DNA of 64,000 nt from the NCBI GenBank assembly GCA_947652605.1, contig CANTFG010000250.1, forward strand, positions 104,001 to 168,000. The letters run 5' to 3'. The DNA is from Elmis aenea. Taxonomy: Eukaryota > Arthropoda > Insecta > Coleoptera > Elmidae. Position 1 is the stretch's first letter, and every line of letters begins with the position of its first letter. Of the stretch, positions 1 to 13,593 are shown piece after piece. The translations under genes were made by a program, and so were the position numbers. The notes below the pieces were generated by a model. That model did not search any database. It was not told where the DNA came from and worked only from the letters and a program-made list of their open reading frames with translations.

Positions 1-3000
1 GAGCGACTATTTCTGAACAATTTTAATTATTGATTTGTATATCACAGAAACTGTTTATCCATCGCCTCTTTACATGAATACAATTGTTTTGCATATGTCT
101 TTCAAAGAGCTGGTTTTAATTTTTACTAATTTCCTAAAAATACCGTGCTTTAGTTAATACATATGTTCCTTGTGCGACTATTTCGAAACAATTTCAATTA
201 TTGATTTGTATATGACAGGAACAGTTTATCCATCGCCTTTTTACATGAATAAAGTTGTTTTGCATATGTCTTTCAATGAGCTGGTTTTAATTTTTAATAA
301 TTTCCTAAAAATACCGTGCTTTAGTTAATACATATGTTCCTTGAGCGACTATTTCTAATAAATTTTAATTATTGATTTGTATATCACAGGAACAGTTTAT
401 CCATCGCCTCTTTACATGAATACAATTGTTTTGCATATGTCTTTCAATGAGCTGGTTTTAATTTTTAATAATTTCCTAAAAATACCGTGCTTTAGTTAAT
501 ACATATGTTCCTTGAGCGACTATTTCTAAAAAATTTTAATTATTGATTTGTATATCACAGGAACAGTTTATCCATCGCCTCTTTACATGAATACAATTGT
601 TTTGCATATGTCTTTCAATGAGCTGGTTTTAATTTTTAATAATTTCCTAAAAATACAGTGCTTTAGTTAATACATATGTTCCTTGAGCGACTATTTCGAA
701 ACAATTTTAATTATTGATTTGTATATCACAGGAACAGTTTATCCATCGCCTCTTTACATGAATACAATTGTTTTGCATATGTCTTTCAATGAGCTGGCTT
801 TAATTTTTAATAATTTCCTAAAAATACCGTGCTTTAGTTAATACATATGTTCCTTGAGCGAATGTTTCTGAACAATTTTAATTATTGATTTGTATATCAT
901 AGGAACAGTTTATTCATCGCCTCTTTACATGAATACAATTGTTTTGCATATGTCTTTCAATGAGCTGGTTTTAATTTTTAATAATTTCCTAAAAATACCG
1001 TGCTTTAGTTAATACATATGTTCCTTGAGCGACTATTTCTAAACAATTTTAATTATTGATTTGTATATCACAGGAACAGTTTATCCATCGCCTCTTTACA
1101 TGAATACAATTGTTTTGCATATGTCTTTCAATGAGCTGGTTTTAATTTTTAATAATTTCCTAAAAATACCGTGCTTTAGTTAATACATATGTTCCTTGAG
1201 CGACTATTTCTGAACAATTTTAATTATTGATTTGTATGTCACAGAAACAGTTTATCCATCGCCTCTTTACAGGAATACAATTGTTTTGCATATGTCTTTC
1301 AATGAGCTGGTTTTAATTTTTAATAATTTCCTAAAAATACCGTGCTTTAGTTAATACATATGTTCCTTGAGCGACTATTTCTGAACAATTTTAATTATTG
1401 ATTTGTATATCACAGAAACAGTTTATCCATCGCCTCTTTACAGGAATACAATTGTTTTGCATATGTCTTTCAATGAGCTGGTTTTAATTTTTAAAAATTT
1501 CCTAAAAATACCGTGCTTTAGTTAATACATATGTTTCTTGTGCGACTATTTCGAAACAATTTCAATTATTGATTTGTATATGACAGGAACAGTTTATCCA
1601 TCGCCTTTTTACATGAATAAAATTGTTTTGCATATGTCTTTCAATGAGCTGGTTTTAATTTTTAATAATTTCCTAAAAATACCGTGCTTTAGTTAATACA
1701 TATGTTCCTTGTGCGACTATTTTGAAACAATTTCAATTATTGATTTGTATATGACAGGAACAGTTTATCCATCGCTTCTTTACATGAATACAATTGTTTT
1801 GCATATGTCTTTCAATGAGCTGGTTTTAATTTTTAATAATTTCCTAAAAATACCGTGCTTTAGTTAATACATATGTTCCTTGAGCGACTATTTCTAAACA
1901 ATTTTAATTATTGATTTGTATATCACAGAAACAGTTTATCCATCGCCTCTTTACATGAATACAATTGTTTTGCATATGTCTTTCAATGAGCTGGTATTAA
2001 TTTTTAATAATTTCCTAAAAATACCGTGCTTTAGTTAATACATATGTTCCTTGTGCGACTATTTCGAAACAATTTCAATTATTGATTTGTATATCACAGG
2101 AACAGTTTATCCATCGCCTCTTTACATGAATACAATTGTTTTGCATATGTCTTTCAATGAGCTGGTTTTAATTTTTAATAATTTCCTAAAAATACCGTGC
2201 TTTAGTTAATACATATGTTCCTTGAGCGACTATTTCTAAACAATTTTAATTATTGATTTGTATATCACAGGAACAGTTTATCCATCGCCTCTTTACAGGA
2301 ATACAATTGTTTTGCATATGTCTTTCAATGAGCTGGTTTTAATTTTTAATAATTTCCTAAAAATACCGTGCATTAGTTAATACATATGTTCCTTGAGCGA
2401 CTATTTCTGAACAATTTTAATTATTGATTTGTATATCACAGGAACAGTTTATCCATCGCCTCTTTACATGAATACAATTGTTTTGCATATGTCTTTCAAT
2501 GAGCTGGTTTTAATTTTTAATAATTTCCTAAAAATACCGTGCTTTAGTTAATACATATGTTCCTTGAGCGACTATTTCTAAACGATTTTAATTATTGATT
2601 TGTATATCACAGGAACAGTTTATCCATCGCCTCTTTACATGAATACAATTGTTTTGCATATGTCTTTCAATGAGCTGGTTTTAATTTTTAATAATTTCCT
2701 AAAAATACCGTGCTTTAGTTAATACATATGTTCCTTGTGCGACTATTTCGAAACAATTTCAATTATTGATTTGTATATGACAGGAACAGTTTATCCATCG
2801 CTTCTTTACATGAATACAATTGTTTTGCATATGTCTTTCAATGAGCTGGTTTTATTTTTTAATAATTTCCTAAAAATACCGTGCTTTAGTTAATGCATAT
2901 GTTCCTTGAGCGACTATTTCTGAACAATTTTAATTATTGATTTGTATATCACAGAAACAGTTTATCCATCGCCTCTTTACAGGAATACAATTGTTTTGCA

Positions 3001-3249
3001 TATGTCTTTCAATGAGCTGGTTTTAATTTTTAAAAATTTCCTAAAAATACCGTGCTTTAGTTAATACATATGTTTCTTGAGAGACTATTTCTGAACAATT
3101 TTAATTATTGATTTGTATATCACAGAAACAGTTTATCCATCGCCTCTTTACAGGAATACAATTGTTTTGCATATGTCTTTCAATGAGCTGGTTTTAATTT
3201 TTAATAATTTCCTAAAAATACCGTGCTTTAGTTAATACATATGTTCCTT

Positions 3250-6200
3250 GAGCGACTATTTCTGAACAATTTTAATTATTGATTTGTATATCACAGAAAC
3301 TGTTTATCCATCGCCTCTTTACATGAATACAATTGTTTTGCATATGTCTTTCAAAGAGCTGGTTTTAATTTTTACTAATTTCCTAAAAATACCGTGCTTT
3401 AGTTAATACATATGTTCCTTGTGCGACTATTTCGAAACAATTTCAATTATTGATTTGTATATGACAGGAACAGTTTATCCATCGCCTTTTTACATGAATA
3501 AAGTTGTTTTGCATATGTCTTTCAATGAGCTGGTTTTAATTTTTAATAATTTCCTAAAAATACCGTGCTTTAGTTAATACATATGTTTCTTGAGAGACTA
3601 TTTTGAAACAATTTCAATTATTGATTTGTATATGACAGGAACAGTTTATCCATCGCTTCTTTACATGAATACAATTGTTTTGCATATGTCTTTCAATAAG
3701 CTGGTTTTATTTTTTAATAATTTCCTTAAAATACCGTGCTTTAGTTAATACATATGTTCCTTGAGCGATTATTTCTAAACAATTTTAATTATTGATTTGT
3801 ATATCACAGAAACAGTTTATCCATCGCCTCTTTACATGAATACAATTGTTTTGCATATGTCTTTCAATGAGCTGGTATTAATTTTTAATAATTTCCTAAA
3901 AATACCGTGCTTTAGTTAATACATATGTTCCTTGTGCGACTATTTCGAAACAATTTCAATTATTGATTTGTATATCACAGGAACAGTTTATCCATCGCCT
4001 CTTTACATGAATACAATTGTTTTGCATATGTCTTTCAATGAGCTGGTTTTAATTTTTAATAATTTCCTAAAAATACCGTGCTTTAGTTAATACATATGTT
4101 CCTTGAGCGACTATTTCTAAACAATTTTAATTATTGATTTGTATATCACAGGAACAGTTTATCCATCGCCTCTTTACAGGAATACAATTGTTTTGCATAT
4201 GTCTTTCAATGAGCTGGTTTTAATTTTTAATAATTTCCTAAAAATACCGTGCATTAGTTAATACATATGTTCCTTGAGCGACTATTTCTGTACAATTTTA
4301 ATTATTGATTTGTATATCACAGGAACAGTTTATCCATCGCCTCTTTACATGAATACAATTGTTTTGCATATGTCTTTCAATGAGCTGGTTTTAATTTTTA
4401 ATAATTTCCTAAAAATACCGTGCTTTAGTTAATACATATGTTCCTTGAGCGACTATTTCGAAACAATTTTAATTATTGATTTGTATATCACAGGAACAGT
4501 TTATCCATCGCCTCTTTACATGAATACAATTGTTTTGCATATGTCTTTCAATGAGCTGGCTTTAATTTTTAATAATTTCCTAAAAATACCGTGCTTTAGT
4601 TAATACATATGTTCCTTGAGCGACTGTTTCTGAACAATTTTAATTATTGATTTGTATATCACAGGAACAGTTTATCCATCGCCTCTTTACATGAATACAA
4701 TTGTTTTGCATATGTCTTTCAATGAGCTGGTTTTAATTTTTAATAATTTCCTAAAAATACCGTGCTTTAGTTAATACATATGTTCCTTGAGCGACTATTT
4801 CTGAACAATTTTAATTATTGATTTGTATGTCACAGAAACAGTTTATCCATCGCCTCTTTACAGGAATACAATTGTTTTGCATATGTCTTTCAATGAGCTG
4901 GTTTTAATTTTTAATAATTTCCTAAAACTACCGTGCTTTAGTTAATACATATGTTCCTTGAGCGACTATTTCTGAACAATTTTAATTATTGATTTGTATA
5001 TCACAGGAACAGTTTATCCATCGCCTCTTTACAGGAATACAATTGTTTTGCATATGTCTTTCAATGAGCTGGTTTTAATTTTTAAAAATTTCCTAAAAAT
5101 ACCGTGCTTTAGTTAATACATATGTTTCTTGTGCGACTATTTCGAAACAATTTCAATTATTGATTTGTATATCACAGAAACAGTTTATCCATCGCCTCTT
5201 TACAGGAATACAATTGTTTTGCATATGTCTTTCAATGAGCTGGTTTTAATTTTTAATAATTTCCTAAAAATACCGTGCTTTAGTTAATACATATGTTCCT
5301 TGAGCGACTATTTCTGAACAATTTTAATTATTGATTTGTATATCACAGAAACTGTTTATCCATCGCCTCTTTACATGAATACAATTGTTTTGCATATGTC
5401 TTTCAAAGAGCTGGTTTTAATTTTTACTAATTTCCTAAAAATACCGTGCTTTAGTTAATACATATGTTCCTTGTGCGACTATTTCGAAACAATTTCAATT
5501 ATTGATTTGTATATGACAGGAACAGTTTATCCATCGCCTTTTTACATGAATAAAGTTGTTTTGCATATGTCTTTCAATGAGCTGGTTTTAATTTTTAATA
5601 ATTTCCTAAAAATACCGTGCTTTAGTTAATACATATGTTTCTTGAGAGACTATTTTGAAACAATTTCAATTATTGATTTGTATATGACAGGAACAGTTTA
5701 TCCATCGCTTCTTTACATGAATACAATTGTTTTGCATATGTCTTTCAATAAGCTGGTTTTATTTTTTAATAATTTCCTTAAAATACCGTGCTTTAGTTAA
5801 TACATATGTTCCTTGAGCGATTATTTCTAAACAATTTTAATTATTGATTTGTATATCACAGAAACAGTTTATCCATCGCCTCTTTACATGAATACAATTG
5901 TTTTGCATATGTCTTTCAATGAGCTGGTATTAATTTTTAATAATTTCCTAAAAATACCGTGCTTTAGTTAATACATATGTTCCTTGTGCGACTATTTCGA
6001 AACAATTTCAATTATTGATTTGTATATCACAGGAACAGTTTATCCATCGCCTCTTTACATGAATACAATTGTTTTGCATATGTCTTTCAATGAGCTGGTT
6101 TTAATTTTTAATAATTTCCTAAAAATACCGTGCTTTAGTTAATACATATGTTCCTTGAGCGACTATTTCTAAACAATTTTAATTATTGATTTGTATATCA

Positions 6201-7353
6201 CAGGAACAGTTTATCCATCGCCTCTTTACAGGAATACAATTGTTTTGCATATGTCTTTCAATGAGCTGGTTTTAATTTTTAATAATTTCCTAAAAATACC
6301 GTGCATTAGTTAATACATATGTTCCTTGAGCGACTATTTCTGTACAATTTTAATTATTGATTTGTATATCACAGGAACAGTTTATCCATCGCCTCTTTAC
6401 ATGAATACAATTGTTTTGCATATGTCTTTCAATGAGCTGGTTTTAATTTTTAATAATTTCCTAAAAATACCGTGCTTTAGTTAATACATATGTTCCTTGA
6501 GCGACTATTTCGAAACAATTTTAAATATTGATTTGTATATCACAGGAACAGTTTATCCATCGCCTCTTTACATGAATACAATTGTTTTGCATATGTCTTT
6601 CAATGAGCTGGCTTTAATTTTTAATAATTTCCTAAAAATACCGTGCTTTAGTTAATACATATGTTCCTTGAGCGACTGTTTCTGAACAATTTTAATTATT
6701 GATTTGTATATCACAGGAACAGTTTATCCATCGCCTCTTTACATGAATACAATTGTTTTGCATATGTCTTTCAATGAGCTGGTTTTAATTTTTAATAATT
6801 TCCTAAAAATACCGTGCTTTAGTTAATACATATGTTCCTTGAGCGACTATTTCTGAACAATTTTAATTATTGATTTGTATGTCACAGAAACAGTTTATCC
6901 ATCGCCTCTTTACAGGAATACAATTGTTTTGCATATGTCTTTCAATGAGCTGGTTTTAATTTTTAATAATTTCCTAAAACTACCGTGCTTTAGTTAATAC
7001 ATATGTTCCTTGAGCGACTATTTCTGAACAATTTTAATTATTGATTTGTATATCACAGGAACAGTTTATCCATCGCCTCTTTACAGGAATACAATTGTTT
7101 TGCATATGTCTTTCAATGAGCTGGTTTTAATTTTTAAAAATTTCCTAAAAATACCGTGCTTTAGTTAATACATATGTTTCTTGTGCGACTATTTCGAAAC
7201 AATTTCAATTATTGATTTGTATATGACAGGAACAGTTTATCCATCGCCTTTTTACATGAATAAAATTGTTTTGCATATGTCTTTCAATGAGCTGGTTTTA
7301 ATTTTTAATAATTTCCTAAAAACACCGTGCTTTAGTTAATACATATGTTCCTT
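3250..7353 (+). repeat. 12-monomer higher-order repeat, two tandem copies
   Basis: Copies at 3250-5301 and 5302-7353, offset exactly 2,052 bp (12 x 171). Eleven monomers carry the same unusual variants in the same order: agaaactg with caaagag and tttttacta; aaagttg; gagagac with ccttaaaat; gattattt; ctgtacaa; gactgtttctg; aaaactaccg. Few differences separate the copies (for example taaatatt only at 6515-6522). The last monomer of copy 1 (5131-5301) is a hybrid and marks the exchange point. The first monomers of the unit recur at position 1, so older copies of the same block also exist. Confidence 0.9.
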
Positions 7354-10300
7354 GTGCGACTATTTTGAAACAATTTCAATTATTGATTTGTATATGACAG
7401 GAACAGTTTATCCATCGCTTCTTTACATGAATACAATTGTTTTGCATATGTCTTTCAATGAGCTGGTTTTATTTTTTAATAATTTCCTAAAAATACCGTG
7501 CTTTAGTTAATACATATGTTCCTTGAGCGACTATTTCTAAACAATTTTAATTATTGATTTGTATATCACAGAAACAGTTTATCCATCGCCTCTTTACATG
7601 AATACAATTGTTTTGCATATGTCTTTCAATGAGCTGGTATTAATTTTTAATAATTTCCTAAAAATACCGTGCTTTAGTTAATACATATGTTCCTTGTGCG
7701 ACTATTTCGAAACAATTTCAATTATTGATTTGTATATCACAGGAACAGTTTATCCATCGCCTCTTTACATGAATACAATTGTTTTGCATATGTCTTTCAA
7801 TGAGCTGGTTTTAATTTTTAATAATTTCCTAAAAATACCGTGCTTTAGTTAATACATATGTTCCTTGAGCGACTATTTCTAAACAATTTTAATTATTGAT
7901 TTGTATATCACAGGAACAGTTTATCCATCGCCTCTTTACAGGAATACAATTGTTTTGCATATGTCTTTCAATGAGCTGGTTTTAATTTTTAATAATTTCC
8001 TAAAAATACCGTGCATTAGTTAATACATATGTTCCTTGAGCGACTATTTCTGAACAATTTTAATTATTGATTTGTATATCACAGGAACAGTTTATCCATC
8101 GCCTCTTTACATGAATACAATTGTTTTGCATATGTCTTTCAATGAGCTGGTTTTAATTTTTAATAATTTCCTAAAAATACCGTGCTTTAGTTAATACATA
8201 TGTTCCTTAAGCGACTATTTCTAAACGATTTTAATTATTGATTTGTATATCACAGGAACAGTTTATCCATCGCCTCTTTACATGAATACAATTGTTTTGC
8301 ATATGTCTTTCAATGAGCTGGTTTTAATTTTTAATAATTTCCTAAAAATACCGTGCTTTAGTTAATACATATGTTCCTTGTGCGACTATTTCGAAACAAT
8401 TTCAATTATTGATTTGTATATGACAGGAACAGTTTATCCATCGCTTCTTTACATGAATACAATTGTTTTGCATATGTCTTTCAATGAGCTGGTTTTATTT
8501 TTTAATAATTTCCTAAAAATACCGTGCTTTAGTTAATGCATATGTTCCTTGAGCGACTATTTCTGAACAATTTTAATTATTGATTTGTATATCACAGAAA
8601 CAGTTTATCCATCGCCTCTTTACAGGAATACAATTGTTTTGCATATGTCTTTCAATGAGCTGGTTTTAATTTTTAAAAATTTCCTAAAAATACCGTGCTT
8701 TAGTTAATACATATGTTTCTTGAGCGACTATTTCTGAACAATTTTAATTATTGATTTGTATATCACAGAAACAGTTTATCCATCGCCTCTTTACAGGAAT
8801 ACAATTGTTTTGCATATGTCTTTCAATGAGCTGGTTTTAATTTTTAATAATTTCCTAAAAATACCGTGCTTTAGTTAATACATATGTTCCTTGAGCGACT
8901 ATTTCTGAACAATTTTAATTATTGATTTGTATATCACAGAAACAGTTTATCCATCGCCTCTTTACATGAATACAATTGTTTTGCATATGTCTTTCAAAGA
9001 GCTGGTTTTAATTTTTACTAATTTCCTAAAAATACCGTGCTTTAGTTAATACATATGTTCCTTGTGCGACTATTTCGAAACAATTTCAATTATTGATTTG
9101 TATATGACAGGAACAGTTTATCCATCGCCTTTTTACATGAATAAAGTTGTTTTGCATATGTCTTTCAATGAGCTGGTTTTAATTTTTAATAATTTCCTAA
9201 AAATACCGTGCTTTAGTTAATACATATGTTCCTTGTGCGACTATTTTGAAACAATTTCAATTATTGATTTGTATATGACAGGAACAGTTTATCCATCGCT
9301 TCTTTACATGAATACAATTGTTTTGCATATGTCTTTCAATAAGCTGGTTTTATTTTTTAATAATTTCCTAAAAATACCGTGCTTTAGTTAATACATATGT
9401 TCCTTGAGCGATTATTTCTAAACAATTTTAATTATTGATTTGTATATCACAGAAACAGTTTATCCATCGCCTCTTTACATGAATACAATTGTTTTGCATA
9501 TGTCTTTCAATGAGCTGGTATTAATTTTTAATAATTTCCTAAAAATACCGTGCTTTAGTTAATACATATGTTCCTTGTGCGACTATTTCGAAACAATTTC
9601 AATTATTGATTTGTATATGACAGGAACAGTTTATCCATCGCCTCTTTACATGAATACAATTGTTTTGCATATGTCTTTCAATGAGCTGGTTTTAATTTTT
9701 AATAATTTCCTAAAAATACCGTGCTTTAGTTAATACATATGTTCCTTGAGCGACTATTTCTAAACAATTTTAATTATTGATTTGTATATCACAGGAACAG
9801 TTTATCCATCGCCTCTTTACAGGAATACAATTGTTTTGCATATGTCTTTCAATAAGCTGGTTTTAATTTTTAATAATTTCCTAAAAATACCGTGCATTAG
9901 TTAATACATATGTTCCTTGAGCGACTATTTCTGTACAATTTTAATTATTAATTTGTATATCACAGGAACAGTTTATCCATCGCCTCTTTACATGAATACA
10001 ATTGTTTTGCATATGTCTTTCAATGAGCTGGTTTTAATTTTTAATAATTTCCTAAAAATACCGTGCTTTAGTTAATAGATATGTTCCTTGAGCGACTATT
10101 TCTAAACGATTTTAATTATTGATTTGTATATCACAGGAACAGTTTATCCATCGCCTCTTTACATGAATACAATTGTTTTGCATATGTCTTTCAATGAGCT
10201 GGTTTTAATTTTTAATAATTTCCTAAAAATACCGTGCTTTAGGTAATACATATGTTCCTTGTGCGACTATTTCGAAACAATTTCAATTATTGATTTGTAT

Positions 10301-13300
10301 ATGACAGGAACAGTTTATCCATCGCTTCTTTACATGAATACAATTGTTTTGCATATGTCTTTCAATGAGCTGGTTTTATTTTTTAATAATTTCCTAAAAA
10401 TACCGTGCTTTAGTCAATACATTATGTTCCTTGAGCGACTATTTCTAAACAATTTTAATTATTGATTTGTATATCACAGAAACAGTTTATCCATCGCCTC
10501 TTTACATGAATACAATTGTTTTGCATATGTCTTTCAATGAGCTGGTATTAATTTTTAATAATTTCCTAAAAATACCGTGCTTTAGTTAATACATATGTTC
10601 CTTGTGCGACTATTTTGAAACAATTTCAATTATTGATTTGTATATCACAGGAACAGTTTATCCATCGCCTCTTTACATGAATACAATTGTTTTGCATATG
10701 TCTTTCAATGAGCTGGTTTTAATTTTTAATAATTTCCTAAAAATACCGTGCTTTAGTTAATACATATGTTCCTTGAGCGACTATTTCTAAACAATTTTAA
10801 TTATTGATTTGTATATCACAGGAACAGTTTATCCATCGCCTCTTTACAGGAATACAATTGTTTTGCATATGTCTTTCAATGAGCTGGTTTTAATTTTTAA
10901 TAATTTCCTAAAAATACCGTGCATTAGTTAATACATATGTTCCTTGAGCGACTATTTCTGAACAATTTTTATTATTGATTTGTATATCACAGGAACAGTT
11001 TATCCATCGCCTCTTTACATGAATACAATGGTTTTGCATATGTCTTTCAATGAGCTGGTTTTAATTTTTAATAATTTCCTAAAAATACCGTGCTTTAGTT
11101 AATACATATGTTCCTTGAGCGACTATTTCTAAACAATTTTAATTATTGATTTGTATATCACAGGAACAGTTTATCCATCGCCTCTTTACATGAATACAAT
11201 TGTTTTGCATATGTCTTTCAATGAGCTGGTTTTAATTTTTAATAATTTCCTAAAAATACCGTGCTTTAGTTAATACATATGTGCCTTGAGCGACTATTTC
11301 GAAACAATTTTAATTATTGATTTGTATATCACAGGAACAGTTTATCCATCGCCTTTTTACATGAATACAATTGTTTTGCATATGTCTTTCAATGAGCTGG
11401 TTTTAATTTTTAATAATTTCCTAAAAATACCGTGCTTTAGTTAATACATATGTTCCTTGAGCGACTATTTCTAAACAATTTTAATTATTGATTTGTATAT
11501 CACAGGAACAGTTTATCCATCGCCTCTTTACATGAATACAATTGTTTTGCATATGTCTTTCAATGAGCTGGCATTAATTTTTAATAATTTCCTAAAATAA
11601 CCGTGCTTTAGTTAATACATATGTTCCTTGTGCGACTATTTCGAAACAATTACAATTATTGATTTGTATATGACAGGAACAGTTTATCTATCGCCTCTTT
11701 ACATGAATACAATTGTTTTGCATAAGTCTTTCAATGAGCTGGTTTTAATTTTTAATAATTTCCTAAAAATACCGTGCTTTAGTTAATACATATGTTCCTT
11801 GAGCGACTATTTCTAAACAATTTTAATTATTGATTTGTATATCACAGAAACAGTTTATCCATCGCCTCTTTAGATGAATACAATTGTTTTGCATATGTCT
11901 TTCAATGAGCTGGTATTAATTTTTAATAATTTCCTAAAAATACCGTGCTTTAGTTAATACATATGTTCCTTGTGCGACTATTTCTAAACAATTTTAATTA
12001 TTGATTTGTATATCACAGGAACAGTTTATCCATCGCCTTTTTACATGAATACAATTGTTTTGCATATGTCTTTCAATGAGCTGGTTTTAATTTTTAATAA
12101 TTTCCTAAAAATACCGTGCTTTAGTTAATACATATGTTCCTTGAGCGACTATTTCTAAACAATTTTAATTATTGATTTGTATATCACAGGAACAGTTTAT
12201 CCATCGCCTCTTTACAGGAATACAATTGTTTTGCATATGTCTTTCAATGAGCTGGTTTTAATTTTTAATAATTTCCTAAAAATACCGTGCATTAGTTAAT
12301 ACATATGTTCCTTGAGCGACTATTTCTGAACAATTTTAATTATTGATTTGTATATCACAGGAACAGTTTATCCATCGCCTCTTTACATGAATACAATTGT
12401 TTTGCATATGTCTTTCAATGAGCTGGTTTTAATTTTTAATAATTTCCTAAAAATACCGTGCTTTAGTTAATACATATGTTCCTTGAGCGACTATTTCTAA
12501 ACGATTTTAATTATTGATTTGTATATCACAGGAACAGTTTATCCATCGCCTCTTTACATGAATACAATTGTTTTGCATATGTCTTTCAATGAGCTGGTTT
12601 TAATTTTTAATAATTTCCTAAAAATACCGTGCTTTAGTTAATACATATGTTCCTTGAGCGACTATTTCTAAACAATTTTAATTATTGATTTGTATATCAC
12701 AGGAACAGTTTATCCATCGCCTCTTTACATGAATACAATTGTTTTGCATATGTCTTTCAATGAGCTGGCATTAATTTTTAATAATTTCCTAAAAATACCG
12801 TGCTTTAGTTAATACATATGTTCCTTGTGCGACTATTTCGAAACAATTTCAATTATTGATTTGTATATGACAGGAACAGTTTATCTATCGCCTCTTTACA
12901 TGAATACAATTGTTTTGCATATGTCTTTCAATGAGCTGGTTTTAATTTTTAATAATTTCCTAAAAATACCGTGCTTTAGTTAATACATATGTTCCTTGAG
13001 CGACTATTTCTAAACAATTTTAATTATTGATTTGTATATCACAGGAACAGTTTATCCATCGCCTCTTTACATGAATAAAATTGTTTTGCATATGTCTTTC
13101 AATGAGCTGGTTTTAATTTTTAATAATTTCCTAAAAATACCGTGCTTTAGTTAATACATATGTTCCTTGAGCGACTATTTCGAAACAATTTTAATTATTG
13201 ATTTGTATATCACAGGAACAGTTTATCCATCGCCTCTTTACATGAATACAATTGTTTTGCATATGTCTTTCAATGAGCTGGTTTTAATTTTTAATAATTT

Positions 13301-13593
13301 CCTAAAAATACCGTGCTTTAGTTAATACATATGTTCCTTGAGCGACTATTTCTGAACAATTTTAATTATTGATTTGTATGTCACAGAAACAGTTTATCCA
13401 TCGCCTCTTTACATGAATACAATTGTTTTGCATATGTCTTTCAATGAGCTGGTATTAATTTTTTATAATTTCCTAAAAATACCGTGCTTTAGTTAATACA
13501 TATGTTCCTTGAGCGACTATTTCTAAACAATTTTAATTATTGATTTGTATATCACAGGAACAGTTTATCCATCGCCTCTTTACAGGAATACAG

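Noticed and set aside
92..165. Ancestral half-monomer duplication based on the two CATATG motifs and two TTTTAATT-rich stretches
   Set aside because: CATATGTCTTTCAATGAGC and CATATGTTCCTTGAGC look alike, but the CATATG spacing (68 bp) and the A/T-stretch spacing (about 92 bp) do not agree, so a simple dimer origin is not supported.
10259..10465. 68-codon open frame on the plus strand
   Set aside because: It is satellite sequence, starts at TTG, and is open only because one monomer has agtcaa in place of agttaa and a 1-base insertion follows. No protein family is recognisable.
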